A stretch of DNA of 32,427 nucleotides from Marinitenerispora sediminis (lineage in GTDB: Bacteria > Actinomycetota > Actinomycetes > Streptosporangiales > Streptosporangiaceae). Positions 1 through 8,719 of the stretch are shown here, piece after piece; positions within the stretch are counted from its first letter, which is position 1; the number at the start of each line of letters is the position of its first letter. A program made the position numbers and the translations under genes. The notes beneath the pieces are model-generated. The model saw nothing but the letters and a program-made list of their open reading frames with translations, was not told the origin of the DNA and did no database searches. Location of the stretch: positions 1-32,427 of the forward strand of contig NZ_QEIO01000056.1 in assembly GCF_003336425.1 (NCBI RefSeq), read 5' to 3'.

Positions 1-326
1 CCCCCCCGCCCGAAGCACCCGGCCACGACCGGCACCAGCGCGCCCCAACCCCGGGCCCGCACACCCGCCCGGCGCCATGGCGAGCGCGGACCGGCGGTGA
101 AGGGGGTCCCCCGCGTGGCCGCGCCGGTGCGTCGAGGCGGCCATCCGGCCGCCGAAGAACCAGCTCAGGCAGCGCCATGCCGCGCGGAGCACCGAGGGCG
201 AGCACCCGCCACCGGGGCCGCGCGCCCCGTGCCGTGACTGGACGCGACCGGCTGGCCGGTGCCCCGGTCACGCGGTCACTGGTCGCTCGTCACCACTGAA
301 CAGGTCACCCGGGTCCCGGCAACGGT
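1..326. other. Left-edge non-coding stretch
   Basis: No reading frame here looks like a gene. A 7-bp hairpin lies at 136-153 (GGCGGCC, loop ATCC, GGCCGCC). A cluster of GGTCAC-like hexamers lies at 266-308, just beyond the end of the minus-strand reductase. The stretch probably holds the 3' end of that transcript. Whatever lies left of the window is not visible. Confidence 0.5.
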
Positions 327-1286
327 CTAGCGCACCGTCGGCGACGAGGCGTCGGTCAGCGCCTCGCGGATCTCCCGGGGCAGCACGACCCCCTCGGCCG
401 CGAGGACGTCGCCGAGCTGGGCGGCGGTGCGGGGGCCGACCGTGGTCGAGGCGACGTGCGGCTGGTCGCGCACCCAGCTGAGTGCCACCGCCAGCGGGGA
501 CACCCCCAGCCCCTCCGCGGCGGTGCACACCGACTCCACCACCCGGCGGCTGCGCTCGTCGAAGTACGGCTCGACGTAGGACGCCATGTGCGGCAGCGCC
601 CCGCGGGAGTCGCCGGGGACGCCGGTGCGGTACTTGCCGGTGAGCACGCCCCGGCCCAGCGGCGACCAGGCGAGCAGGCCGGCCCCGCAGTCGGCCACGG
701 CGGGCAGCAGCTCCCGCTCGGCGTGCCGGTTCAGCAGCGAGTACTCGCGGCCCACCGACACGATCGGCACCCGGCCGATCGACTGCCCGGCCCGCTGCCA
801 GGTGGCGTACTTCGCCAGCTGCCACCCCGCGAAGTCGCCCACCCCGACGTAGCGCACCCGCCCGGAGGACACCGCCGTGTCGAGCGCGGCCAGCGTCTCC
901 TCGGCCGGGGTGTCGGGGTCGTGGACGTGCAGCTGCCACAGGTCGACGTGGTCGACCTGCATGCGGCGCAGCGACGCGTCCAGCGAGGCCAGGAGGTGCC
1001 GCCGCGAGGTGTCGCCGCGCCGGTGCCCCTCCGGCGTGTGCCCCACCTTGGTGGCGATGATCACATCGTCGCGGCGGACGACGGTCCGCAGCAGCCGCCC
1101 CACGATGCGCTCGCTGTGGCCCCCGGTGTAGATGTCGGCGGTGTCGACGAGCGTGCCGCCGGCGTCCACGAAGGCCGCGAGCTGGTCCGCGGCCTCCTCT
1201 TCCTCGATGTCCTTGCCCCAGGTCATGGTGCCCAGGGCCGTGCGGGACACCCACAGGCCCGACCCACCCAGCTGTCGCTGTTCCAT
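327..1286 (-). CDS. Aldo/keto reductase
   Basis: This is a 319-residue NADPH-dependent aldo/keto reductase with the usual (beta/alpha)8 length; such enzymes reduce aldehydes or ketones in the cytosol. The catalytic tetrad is visible: Asp48 in VDTADIY, Tyr53, Lys80 in IIATK and His120 in WQLH. The YSLLNR segment (normally YNLLNR) and WSPLGRGVLTGKY, near residues 182-217, are typical of the YhdN/Tas-like branch. The ATG at 1286 is supported by the conserved N-terminus (QLGGSGLWVSRTALGTMTWG). A TACTCT box ends 7 nt upstream of it, suggesting a leaderless message. The gene is divergent from uppP. The substrate cannot be predicted. Confidence 0.93.
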   Translation of the reverse strand: MEQRQLGGSGLWVSRTALGTMTWGKDIEEEEAADQLAAFVDAGGTLVDTADIYTGGHSERIVGRLLRTVVRRDDVIIATKVGHTPEGHRRGDTSRRHLLASLDASLRRMQVDHVDLWQLHVHDPDTPAEETLAALDTAVSSGRVRYVGVGDFAGWQLAKYATWQRAGQSIGRVPIVSVGREYSLLNRHAERELLPAVADCGAGLLAWSPLGRGVLTGKYRTGVPGDSRGALPHMASYVEPYFDERSRRVVESVCTAAEGLGVSPLAVALSWVRDQPHVASTTVGPRTAAQLGDVLAAEGVVLPREIREALTDASSPTVR

Positions 1287-1675
1287 GGCGCGGAGAGTAC
1301 CGTCTCAGGGCGTCGGCGCGGCGGGGACGGAACGGGAATCGCCGGTGACGCCCGGGCGGCGGGCCGGTGAACACGGCCGCAACGTGCGGCGGACGGCCGC
1401 CCGGCCGCACCGCTCGCCGGCGGCGGGAACACGGGTGCGGCTGCCGGTCCGCGCGGGCGCCCAGTAGGCTGCGGGCACCTGCGGCCGCGGGGGAGACCGT
1501 CCGGGGCGCGATCCAGCCCCGGCGTCGCGCCCCCCGAGGCGGGACCCCGACGGATGTCCCCCGGCCGCGGCCCCTTTCGTGCCGCCCCCTCCGGTCACGG
1601 AGCGTGCGGCGCCACCGCCCGCACGCGCTCGCCCGCGTACGCCGATACGGAACCCGACCAGGAGCCGATTCCGCC
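1287..1675. other. Divergent intergenic region upstream of uppP
   Basis: This 389-nt stretch separates the reductase from uppP. It is GC-rich, and open frames crossing it give only Arg/Pro/Ala-rich translations, so I see no gene. A TAGGCT at 1465-1470 is a possible -10 box for uppP, which would give a leader of about 200 nt. The likely uppP ribosome-binding site, AGGAG, is at 1660-1664. Confidence 0.4.
1294..1299 (-). promoter_or_regulatory. Candidate -10 box of the aldo/keto reductase (leaderless)
   Basis: The minus strand reads TACTCT, then 7 nt, then the ATG at 1286. This matches TANNNT at the distance that places transcription start on the start codon. No clear -35 box was seen. Confidence 0.5.
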
Positions 1676-2845
1676 GTGTCCATCTTCGAGGCCATCATCC
1701 TTGGACTTGTCCAGGGACTGACCGAGTTTCTGCCGATCTCCTCCAGCGGCCATCTCCGGATCGTCGCCGCGTTCTCCGGCTGGCCGGACCCCGGCGCCGC
1801 GTTCACCGCGGTCAGCCAGATCGGCACCGAGCTGGCCGTCCTCATCTACTTCCGCAAGGACGTCTGGAACATCATCAGCACGTGGTGCCGCTCCCTGGTG
1901 AAGAAGGAGCTGCGCCGGCAGACCGACGCCCGGCTCGGCTGGTACATCATCGTGGGAAGCATCCCCATCGGGGTGGCCGGCCTGCTGTTCGAGGAGCAGA
2001 TCGCCGAGCCGTTCCGGGACCTGCGGCTGATCGCGCTCACCCTGATCGGCTTCGGCGTGCTGCTGGGCATCGTGGACCGCCTCACCCGCAAGCACCGCGA
2101 GCTGACCGACCTCAACGCCCAGCGCGGCCTCGTCTACGGCCTCTTCCAGATGCTGGCGCTGATCCCGGGCGTGTCGCGTTCGGGCGCCACCGTCACCGGC
2201 GGCATGCTGCTCGGCTTCAAGCGCGAGGCGGCGGCCCGCTACGCCTTCCTGCTCGCGATGCCCGCCGTGTTCGCCTCCGGCGTGTACAAGCTCAAGGACA
2301 TCGGCGGCGACGAGTACGCGGGCTGGGTGGCCACGCTGGTCGGCACGGTGGTGGCCTTCGCCGTGGGCTACGCCGTCATCGCCTGGTTCATGCGCTTCAT
2401 CTCCACCAACAGCTTCATGCCGTTCGTCTACTACCGCGTCGCGCTGGGCATCGTCATCCTCGCCCTGGTGAGCTTCGGCGTGCTGCGGCCGGAGTCCGGC
2501 GCGCAGGTCGAGCACACCTCCGAGGTGTCGAGCACGCAGCAGGAGGACCCCGAGCCCAGCCCGTCGGCCGAGCCCGCGCCCAGCCCGGAACCCTCGCCCA
2601 GCCCGTCGCCGGCCCTCGCCGTGGATCCGGCCACCGGCCAGCCGGTCGACCCGGCGACCGGCCTGCCGTTGCAGCAGGATCCGAACACCGGGCAGTACCT
2701 CGACCCGGCCACCGGGCTGGCCCTGGAGCAGGACCCCGTCACCGGGCAGTACCTCGACCCGGGCACCGGGCTGCCGCTGGAGCCGGCTCCGGCCCAGCAG
2801 GACCCCGCCCAGCCGGACACCGGACAGGCCGTGCCCGGCCAGTAG
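1676..2845 (+). CDS. uppP: Undecaprenyl-diphosphatase UppP/BacA with C-terminal repeat tail
   Basis: This 389-residue integral membrane enzyme removes a phosphate from undecaprenyl diphosphate, recycling the lipid carrier of peptidoglycan synthesis and giving basal bacitracin tolerance. Both BacA signatures are visible: LVQGLTEFLPISSSGHL near residues 10-27, and LIPGVSRSGATVTGG near 160-175. The first ends in the family's re-entrant SSSGH loop. The GTG at 1676 is chosen because the conserved SIFEAIILGLVQG begins there and AGGAG lies 11 nt upstream; a longer upstream frame is low-complexity. Residues after about 278 are not part of the normal enzyme (about 270-280 residues). They form a Pro/Ser/Glu stretch, then three 18-residue DPxTG repeats. 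The tail's function is unknown. Confidence 0.95.
   Translation: MSIFEAIILGLVQGLTEFLPISSSGHLRIVAAFSGWPDPGAAFTAVSQIGTELAVLIYFRKDVWNIISTWCRSLVKKELRRQTDARLGWYIIVGSIPIGVAGLLFEEQIAEPFRDLRLIALTLIGFGVLLGIVDRLTRKHRELTDLNAQRGLVYGLFQMLALIPGVSRSGATVTGGMLLGFKREAAARYAFLLAMPAVFASGVYKLKDIGGDEYAGWVATLVGTVVAFAVGYAVIAWFMRFISTNSFMPFVYYRVALGIVILALVSFGVLRPESGAQVEHTSEVSSTQQEDPEPSPSAEPAPSPEPSPSPSPALAVDPATGQPVDPATGLPLQQDPNTGQYLDPATGLALEQDPVTGQYLDPGTGLPLEPAPAQQDPAQPDTGQAVPGQ
2624..2785 (+). repeat. Three 54-nt coding repeats in the uppP tail
   Basis: UppP residues 317-370 are three consecutive 18-residue units of the form DPxTGQxxDPxTGLxL plus two residues, starting at residues 317, 335 and 353. Each contains two DPxTG half-units. 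The DNA is repetitive as well, so copy number could vary between strains. Confidence 0.85.
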
Positions 2846-2885
2846 CCGCGACCGCGAACGCTGGAGGGCGGCCGCCGCGCGCTTG

Positions 2886-2891
2886 TAGGGT
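2886..2891 (+). promoter_or_regulatory. Candidate -10 box upstream of the small membrane protein
   Basis: TAGGGT is followed by 9 nt and the ATG at 2901. The spacing implies a leader of only a few bases. The gene may also be read through from uppP, 55 nt upstream. Confidence 0.4.
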
Positions 2892-2900
2892 TGAGCCACC

Positions 2901-3467
2901 ATGGACACCCCCGCGGCGCAGTCGCCCTTCAGCTACCCCGCCGGGCCCGAGGCCGACCCGGGCTACCTCCGCAGCATCCGCACGACCCCCGTGATCGGGA
3001 CAGTGCGCCTGACCGCCCTCGCGATGCTCGGCGCGGTCCCCCTCCTCTCCGTGCTCGTCGTCGTCATCCTCGGCACCGGGACGGACTGGAGCCCGCTCGG
3101 CCTGGCGATCCCGGCCGCCGGGCTCCTCACGGCCGGACTCGCGCTCGCGCTCCCGCGCGTCCCGCCGATCGATCCCGGCCGCTCACCGCACCGCACCGCC
3201 CGCGAGGCCGTGGGACGCCTCCAGGCGGCGACGATGACGCGGCTGGCGCTGTGCGAGAGCGCGGCCATGTTCGGGCTCGTCTCCTCCTTCGCCATCGACC
3301 GCACCGCGGTCCCCATGCTGCTCGGCGCGGCCATCAGCATGGTCGCGATGCCGCTGCTCGCCCTGCCGACCCGCGCGGCCGTGGAGCGGTTCCGCGCCGC
3401 GCTGGAGCGGGACGGCACCCCGTCCTACCTGTGGAACGAGCTCGTCCACCGCGGCGGTGCGGAATGA
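2901..3467 (+). CDS. Small four-helix membrane protein, unknown function
   Basis: This 188-residue protein has four likely membrane helices at about residues 37-58, 66-86, 113-132 and 137-156, with a charged loop (about 90-110) between the second and third. The N-terminus is Pro-rich and the C-terminus ends in an amphipathic, charged stretch. I do not recognise a family. It overlaps the next gene by 4 nt (ATGA), so the two are probably translationally coupled. It sits between uppP and the phosphomutase-like gene. A membrane anchor or partner for the downstream soluble proteins is possible, but this is inference from position only. Confidence 0.8.
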   Translation: MDTPAAQSPFSYPAGPEADPGYLRSIRTTPVIGTVRLTALAMLGAVPLLSVLVVVILGTGTDWSPLGLAIPAAGLLTAGLALALPRVPPIDPGRSPHRTAREAVGRLQAATMTRLALCESAAMFGLVSSFAIDRTAVPMLLGAAISMVAMPLLALPTRAAVERFRAALERDGTPSYLWNELVHRGGAE

Positions 3468-4186
3468 GGGGGACCGCCACCCTCCTGCTGGTCCGGCACG
3501 GGCTCACCCCGCTCACCGGCGGCTCGCTGGCCGGCTGGACGCCCGGCGTGCACCTGGACGAGCGCGGCCGCGCGCAGGCACGCGACCTCGCCAGGCGGCT
3601 CGCGCCGCTGGACCTCGCGGCCGTCGTCACCAGCCCGCTCGAACGCTGCCGCGAGACCGCCGAGGCCGTCGTCGGCGCGAACCCGGAGGCGCCCGCTCCG
3701 GTCATCGACGACCGGTTCGGCGAGTGCGACTACGGCGAGTGGACCGGCCGGACGCTCAGGGAGCTGGCCGAGGAGCCGCTGTGGCGCGTCGTGCAGGCCC
3801 ACCCCAGCGCCGCGCGGTTCCCGGGCGGGGAGAGCCTGGCCGAGACCGCGCACCGGGCCGTCGCCGCGGTCCGCGACTGGAACGCCCGGCTGCTCGCCGA
3901 GCACGAGCACCCGGTCTACCTGGTGTGCAGCCACGGCGACGTGATCAAGGCGGTCGTCGCCGACGCCCTCGGCCTGCACCTCGACCAGTTCCAGCGGGTC
4001 ACCGCGGACCCGTGCTCCCTGACCGCCATCCGCTACACCGAGACCCGGCCGTTCCTGCTGCGCGCCAACGACGTCGGCGGCTCGGTCGCGGGCCTGGCGC
4101 CGACCCCGGCCGACACCTCCGCCGACGCCGCGGTGGGGGGCGGTGCGGGAGCCGTTCCCGCCGGTGAATCGCACGTCCGCCCCTGA
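3464..4186 (+). CDS. Histidine phosphatase superfamily protein, MSMEG_4193-type phosphomutase-like
   Basis: This 240-residue soluble protein has the phosphoglycerate-mutase/histidine-phosphatase fold. The phospho-accepting His12 is in LLLVRHG. Arg61 (SPLERCRETA), Glu87 (RFGECDYGEW) and His157 (VCSHGDVIK) complete the usual active-site set. The canonical Asn three residues after the Thr of RHGxT is replaced here (RHGLTPLTGG). The C-terminal 35 residues are low-complexity. The start is the ATG overlapping the upstream stop. Family knowledge: MSMEG_4193-type proteins form a conserved actinobacterial trio with a DUF3090 protein and a PI-kinase-like protein, both present directly downstream. Whether it acts as a phosphatase or a mutase, and on what substrate, cannot be read from sequence. 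Confidence 0.9.
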   Translation: MRGTATLLLVRHGLTPLTGGSLAGWTPGVHLDERGRAQARDLARRLAPLDLAAVVTSPLERCRETAEAVVGANPEAPAPVIDDRFGECDYGEWTGRTLRELAEEPLWRVVQAHPSAARFPGGESLAETAHRAVAAVRDWNARLLAEHEHPVYLVCSHGDVIKAVVADALGLHLDQFQRVTADPCSLTAIRYTETRPFLLRANDVGGSVAGLAPTPADTSADAAVGGGAGAVPAGESHVRP

Positions 4187-4191
4187 TCCTC

Positions 4192-4197
4192 TAGGGT
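4192..4197 (+). promoter_or_regulatory. Candidate -10 box of the DUF3090 gene (leaderless)
   Basis: TAGGGT lies just after the stop of the phosphatase gene and 7 nt before the ATG at 4205. The overlapping AGGG could alternatively serve as a ribosome-binding site. If it is a promoter, the last two trio genes could be made separately from the first. Confidence 0.45.
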
Positions 4198-4204
4198 GCT
4201 AGCC

Positions 4205-4783
4205 ATGCCCGTGTTCCAATACGATCCTCCCGAACGATTCGTGGCCGGCACCGTCGGCCAGCCGGGGGAGCGCACCTTCTTCCTGCAGGCCGCCGGCGGC
4301 GGCCGGATCACCAGCGTCGTCCTGGAGAAGGCCCAGGTGGCCGCGCTCGCCGAACGGATCGAGGAACTGCTCGACGAGGTCCGCCAGCGCTTCGGGGAGC
4401 AGGCGGGCGACGTGGTCACCCCTGACGCCGTCGACGACGCGCCGCTGGAGCAGCCGATCGAGGAGGACTTCCGGGTCGGGACCCTCGCGCTCGCCTGGGA
4501 CGCCGAGGCGGCCCGGGTCATCATCGAGGCCCAGCAGGTCGAGGAGCCGGGGGCCGACGAGGAGCTGGCGGGCGAGGAGATCGAGGTCTTCGCGGAGGAA
4601 GCGCCCCCCACCCGCGACGTGCTGCGCGTGCACCTCACGCCGGGCGCCGCCCGCGCGTTCGCCGACCGCGCCATGCGGGTGGTCGCGGCCGGCCGCCCGA
4701 ACTGCCCGCTGTGCGGCCAGCCCCTGGACCCCGGCGGGCACGTCTGCCCGCGCCAGAACGGCTACAAGCCCCACGTCTTCTAG
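4205..4783 (+). CDS. DUF3090 family protein with C-terminal Cys/His knuckle
   Basis: This 192-residue cytosolic protein belongs to the uncharacterised DUF3090 (TIGR03847-type) family and is the middle member of the actinobacterial trio. The N-terminal half is beta-rich (FVAGTVGQPGERTFFLQA), followed by a helix (about residues 40-65) and an acidic segment. The C-terminus carries a probable metal-binding knuckle: Cys167, Cys170, His179 and Cys181. The protein ends in the sequence NGYKPHVF. An in-frame GTG at 4196 is possible, but the ATG at 4205 fits the family start and both upstream signals. No enzymatic motif was seen. A role as adaptor or substrate-binding partner of the flanking phosphatase-like and kinase-like proteins is inference. 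Confidence 0.9.
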   Translation: MPVFQYDPPERFVAGTVGQPGERTFFLQAAGGGRITSVVLEKAQVAALAERIEELLDEVRQRFGEQAGDVVTPDAVDDAPLEQPIEEDFRVGTLALAWDAEAARVIIEAQQVEEPGADEELAGEEIEVFAEEAPPTRDVLRVHLTPGAARAFADRAMRVVAAGRPNCPLCGQPLDPGGHVCPRQNGYKPHVF

Positions 4784-4929
4784 CCGGACGGCCGCCGCGG
4801 GCGGGTCCGGCACGTCCGCTGTCCCGGGTCGGCCACCTCCACCGGGTGGCGGCCCGGGCCGGATGGGCGACCATGGACAGGGGGCCGCGGCGCCGGGCGC
4901 CCGGCGGCCGCCCTACGCGAGGGGGTGTG

Positions 4930-5673
4930 ATGACCGCGCCGTTCGACGGTCGCACCGTGACCGACGCACTGGAGCTGCTGCGCACCGGCGAGCTCACGGT
5001 CGTCGGGCGGTTGGCGGACGCCTCGAACGCCACGCTGTACTGCACGGTCGAGACCGGGACCGACAGCGCCGCGTGCGTGTACAAGCCCGTCGCGGGCGAG
5101 CGCCCGCTGTGGGACTTCCCGGAGGGCACGCTGGCCGGCCGCGAGGTCGCGGCCTTCGCGGTCTCCGACGCCCTCGGCTGGGACGTGGTCCCGCCCACCG
5201 TCCACCGCGACGGCCCGTTCGGGGAGGGCATGTGCCAGCTGTGGATCGACGGCGACCCCGCCGTCGACCTGGTGGCGCTGTCCCGGGAGCGCGAGCACGC
5301 CGGCCTGCGGCGCATGGCGGTCTTCGACGCGATCATCAACAACTCCGACCGCAAGATCGGCCACCTGCTCCCCGTCACGGGCGGGCACGTCTACGGCTGC
5401 GACCACGGCGTCTCCTTCGCCGAGGAGTACAAGCTGCGCACCGTGCTGTGGCAGTGGCAGGGCGAACCGCTGCCGCCCGAGACCCTGGCGCGCCTGGAGC
5501 AGCTGCTCGACGAGCTGGCCCGCCCCGGCACCGCGGTCGCGCAGGCCCTGGCCCGCCACCTCACCGGCCCCGAGCGCTACGCGACCCGCCGCCGGGTGGA
5601 ACTGCTGTGCGAGCACGGCGTGCACCCGTTCCCCTCGCCGGACTGGCCCGCGCTGCCCTGGCCGCCCATCTAG
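4930..5673 (+). CDS. SCO1521-family protein, PI3/4-kinase-like
   Basis: This 247-residue protein matches the SCO1521 (TIGR03843-type) family, which is distantly related to phosphatidylinositol 3-/4-kinases. An ATP-lysine candidate lies in ACVYKPVAGERPLWDFP (about residues 54-70), followed by REVAAFAVSDALGW. The catalytic-like segment VFDAIINNSDRKIGHL is near 133-148, and a DHG metal-binding-like motif (YGCDHGVSF) is near 157-165. The ATG at 4930 has GAGGGGG just upstream; an adjacent GTG at 4927 would add one residue. It lies 146 nt after the DUF3090 gene. It is probably a small-molecule or protein kinase acting with the upstream phosphatase-like protein, but the substrate is unknown. Confidence 0.9.
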   Translation: MTAPFDGRTVTDALELLRTGELTVVGRLADASNATLYCTVETGTDSAACVYKPVAGERPLWDFPEGTLAGREVAAFAVSDALGWDVVPPTVHRDGPFGEGMCQLWIDGDPAVDLVALSREREHAGLRRMAVFDAIINNSDRKIGHLLPVTGGHVYGCDHGVSFAEEYKLRTVLWQWQGEPLPPETLARLEQLLDELARPGTAVAQALARHLTGPERYATRRRVELLCEHGVHPFPSPDWPALPWPPI

Positions 5674-5849
5674 GCCGTTGCCGGACGGCGGAGAGCAGCG
5701 GGCGGCGGGTGCCCTCCCACGTCATCGCGGCGCGCTTCTTCGTCCGTCCGGGCGGCGGTGTCCCGGCTTCTCGGCTCGGCGACGGCGCGCCCGCGTCCGC
5801 TCCGCCCCTCCGGTAGCCGCGGCGGGGGCGCGGGCGTGCCGCGGCCGAC

Positions 5850-8348
5850 TCAGCGGCCGCCGGCGCGGGCCGGCTCCCGGTGCGCCGCCGAGCGCGCCGG
5901 AGCCCGTTCGGCCCGGCGGGACAGCCGGTCGTCCACCACCCGCACCACGGTGATCAGCGCGGCGGCGCACGCGGCGACGACCAGGGCGGTGGCCACCGCG
6001 GCGGGGTCGCTGATGTCGAGGGCGAAGAAGGACCGGCCCGCCGGAGTGAGCAGGACGGTCAGCAGCGCACCCGCCATGCCGGCGACCAGCAGGGCCTTCC
6101 ACCAGACGTAGGGGCGGGCGACCAGCAGCAGCACCCACAGCGTGGTCGCGCACAGCGTGATGACCGGGGCGGTGCGGTCGGCCAGGTCCGGCGCGGCCGC
6201 GCCGTCCAGCGCCAGCAGGTAGCTGGCCACGGCGGCCAGGCCGCTGACGATCCCGGCCGGGACCGCCAGGCGCAGGGTCCGGCGGACGAAGCCCGGGCGG
6301 GCGCGCTCGCCGTTGGACGCCAGGGCGAGGAAGAAGGACGGGATGCCGAACGTCAGCGCGTTGATGAGCGTGGCGTGGCGGGGGAAGAAGGGGTAGGCGA
6401 CGCCCAGCAGGCCGACGACGGTCACCATGGTCATCGAGTAGACCGTCTTGGTGAGGAACAGGTTGGCGACCCGCTCGATGTTGCCGATGACCCGGCGGCC
6501 CTCCGCCACCACGTGCGGCAGCGTGGCGAACCTGTCGTCCAGCAGTACGATCTGGGCCACCGCGCGCGCCGCCGGGCTGCCCGAGCCCATGGCGACCCCG
6601 ATGTCGGCCTCCTTCAGCGCGAGGACGTCGTTGACGCCGTCCCCGGTCATCGCCACCGTGCGCCCGCGCGAGCGCAGCCCGCGCACCATGGCGCGCTTGC
6701 GCTCGGGGGAGACCCGGCCGAACACGGCGGCCGGGCGCACCCGGTCGGCGAGCTCCTCCGGGTCGTCCGGCAGGTCGCGGGCGTCGACGGGGGCGCCCGC
6801 TCCGGGCAGGCCCAGGCCCCGGGCCACCGCGCCCACGGCGGCGGCGTTGTCGCCGGAGACGACCTTCACCTCGACGTCCTGCTCGGCGAAGTAGCGCAGC
6901 GTGTCCGCCGCGTCGGCGCGCACCCGCTGCTCCAGTACCACCAGCGCCACCGGCTCGACGGCGCCCGGGGCCCCGGGGTCGTCGGGCGCGGCCACCGCGC
7001 CGCTGCCGCGCCCGAGCAGCAGCACCCGCAGCCCCCGTGCGCCGAGCCGCTCGGCCTCGGCGGTGACGCGCTCCCCGGGGCGCCCGAGCACGTCGGGGGC
7101 GCCGAGCACCCAGTGCGCCGTGCCCTCGGGGGTGCTGAAGGCGGCCCCGCTCCACCCGCGGGCGGAGGAGAACGGCACGACGGCCGCCACCGGCCAGTCC
7201 GGCGGCTCCGGGAACATCTCGCCGATGGCGGCCATGCTCGGGTTCGGCCGCGGGTCGGCGGCGGCCAGCGCTGCCAGGACGTCGGCCACCGGGGGCGTGC
7301 GGCCGGCGCGGCCCGCGCGCCCCACCTCCCGCACCTCGGCGACCCGCATGCCGTTCTCCGTGAGGGTGCCGGTCTTGTCGGTGCACACCACGTCGACCCG
7401 GGCGAGCCCCTCGATCGCCGGGAGCTCCTGGACGAGGCACCCGCGCCGCCCCAGCCGCACCACGCCGACGGCGTAGGCGATGCTGATGAGCAGCACCAGC
7501 CCCTCGGGGACCATCGACACCAGCGCGGCCACCGTGCCGCGCAGCGCGTCGGCGAGCGGTCCCGAGACGGTGCCGCCCAGCGACGCGCCGTCCGAGACGT
7601 GCCCGCCGAGGTAGAGCTGGCTGTAGACGAGCAGCGCGCCGGTGGGGAACAGCAGCCACGTGATGAACCGCAGGAGGCGGTCCATTCCGGAGCGCAGCTC
7701 GGAGTCGACCAGGGTGAAGCGGCTCGCCTCCTCCGCCAGCCGCGCCGCGTAGGCCGCCCGCCCGACCTTCGTGGCGCGGAACCTGCCGGACCCGGCCACC
7801 GCGAAGCTGCCGGACATGACGGGGTCGCCCGGACGCTTGACCACCGGATCGGCCTCACCGGTGAGCAGCGACTCGTCGACCTCCAGTCCGGCGGAGTCGA
7901 GCACGACGCCGTCCACCACGGCCTGGTCGCCCTGGGCGAACTCCAGGACGTCGTCCAGGACGACCTCCTGGGCCGAGACCCGGGCCACCGCGCCGTCGCG
8001 GACCACCCGCGGCCGGACGGCGTTGACGATCGCGAGCCGGTCCAGCGTGCGCTTGGCGCGCAGCTCCTGCACGATGCCGATCAGCGTGTTGAACACGATG
8101 ACCAGCGCGAAGAGGCCGTCCTGGACGGGGCCGATGACCGCGATGATCCCGAACAGTACGGCGATCATCGCGTTGATGCGGGTGAACAGGTTGGCGCGGA
8201 CGATCTGGCCGACCGTGCGCGCGGCGCGCACCGGCACGTCGTTCGTACGGCCGGCCGCGACGCGTTCGGCCACCTGCCCGGCGGTGAGGCCGCGCGCCGC
8301 GTCCGGCGCGGGCGGACCGGCCGGCACCGCTCCGCTGTCCTGGGCCAT
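5850..8348 (-). CDS. P-type ATPase, CtpE-like cation pump
   Basis: This 832-residue P-type ATPase pumps cations across the membrane using a phospho-aspartate intermediate. The actuator loop LLTGEAD is at about 161-167, PEGL in helix M4 at 281-284, phosphorylated Asp324 in DKTGTLT, and the hinge TGDGVND at 568-574. Six C-terminal helices follow ([14 protein letters not shown] near 635). PEGL and the NALTFGIP-type M6 resemble mycobacterial CtpE, a calcium importer. Ca2+ is therefore the best guess, but the ion is not proven by sequence. The ATG at 8348 has GGAG 5 nt upstream. A TAGGCT at 8474-8479 (minus) could instead drive a GTG at 8468, adding 40 Arg/Pro-rich residues. It is convergent with the trio and lies where mycobacteria carry cysQ. 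Confidence 0.93.
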   Translation of the reverse strand: MAQDSGAVPAGPPAPDAARGLTAGQVAERVAAGRTNDVPVRAARTVGQIVRANLFTRINAMIAVLFGIIAVIGPVQDGLFALVIVFNTLIGIVQELRAKRTLDRLAIVNAVRPRVVRDGAVARVSAQEVVLDDVLEFAQGDQAVVDGVVLDSAGLEVDESLLTGEADPVVKRPGDPVMSGSFAVAGSGRFRATKVGRAAYAARLAEEASRFTLVDSELRSGMDRLLRFITWLLFPTGALLVYSQLYLGGHVSDGASLGGTVSGPLADALRGTVAALVSMVPEGLVLLISIAYAVGVVRLGRRGCLVQELPAIEGLARVDVVCTDKTGTLTENGMRVAEVREVGRAGRAGRTPPVADVLAALAAADPRPNPSMAAIGEMFPEPPDWPVAAVVPFSSARGWSGAAFSTPEGTAHWVLGAPDVLGRPGERVTAEAERLGARGLRVLLLGRGSGAVAAPDDPGAPGAVEPVALVVLEQRVRADAADTLRYFAEQDVEVKVVSGDNAAAVGAVARGLGLPGAGAPVDARDLPDDPEELADRVRPAAVFGRVSPERKRAMVRGLRSRGRTVAMTGDGVNDVLALKEADIGVAMGSGSPAARAVAQIVLLDDRFATLPHVVAEGRRVIGNIERVANLFLTKTVYSMTMVTVVGLLGVAYPFFPRHATLINALTFGIPSFFLALASNGERARPGFVRRTLRLAVPAGIVSGLAAVASYLLALDGAAAPDLADRTAPVITLCATTLWVLLLVARPYVWWKALLVAGMAGALLTVLLTPAGRSFFALDISDPAAVATALVVAACAAALITVVRVVDDRLSRRAERAPARSAAHREPARAGGR

Positions 8349-8719
8349 CCGGTCTCCATCTCTGCTCGTGGGGCGGTCGGACGGCCGCCGCGGCGGCCCC
8401 GGTCCGCACCGCCGTTTCGGCGGGGCGGGCGAGACGGTCCGGAACATCGGTGAACAGGCGGCGCGCACGCACGAGCCTACGAGAACCGCGCGCGGCGCGC
8501 GGTGGGGGTGGCCCCCGCTCCGCCGGGGGTGTGCGCCACACCCGGGGCGGGCCGGCCCCGCGCGCACGCGGGGCGGCCGCCAGGCCGTCCGGCGACCGGG
8601 TAAACCCCGTGAGCACGGAAAACGTCTGATTCAGGCGGGGCCGGAACAGGGACGGCCGATACGGCTGAGCGGACCGTCCACCGGTGTGCCGCGAGAGGCG
8701 GAAGAGGGGCGAGTTCGAC
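8349..8719. other. Divergent intergenic region, ATPase / small membrane protein
   Basis: This 371-nt stretch holds a perfect 8-bp hairpin at 8485-8503 (ACCGCGCG, loop CGG, CGCGCGGT) and a minus-strand TAGGCT at 8474-8479, which is a candidate ATPase promoter. A less GC-rich patch at 8600-8635 may contain the plus-strand promoter. I see no gene. Confidence 0.4.

Noticed and set aside
1367-1675. Upstream extension of the uppP reading frame (about 100 codons)
   Set aside because: The extra translation is Arg/Ala/Pro-rich with no similarity to UppP, and the conserved N-terminus with a ribosome-binding site begins at the GTG at 1676.
5722-8567. Very long open frames opposite and overlapping the P-type ATPase
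   Set aside because: They are shadows of a GC-rich gene: only the frame ending at 5850 contains the ATPase motifs; the others are Arg/Pro/Ala/His-rich.
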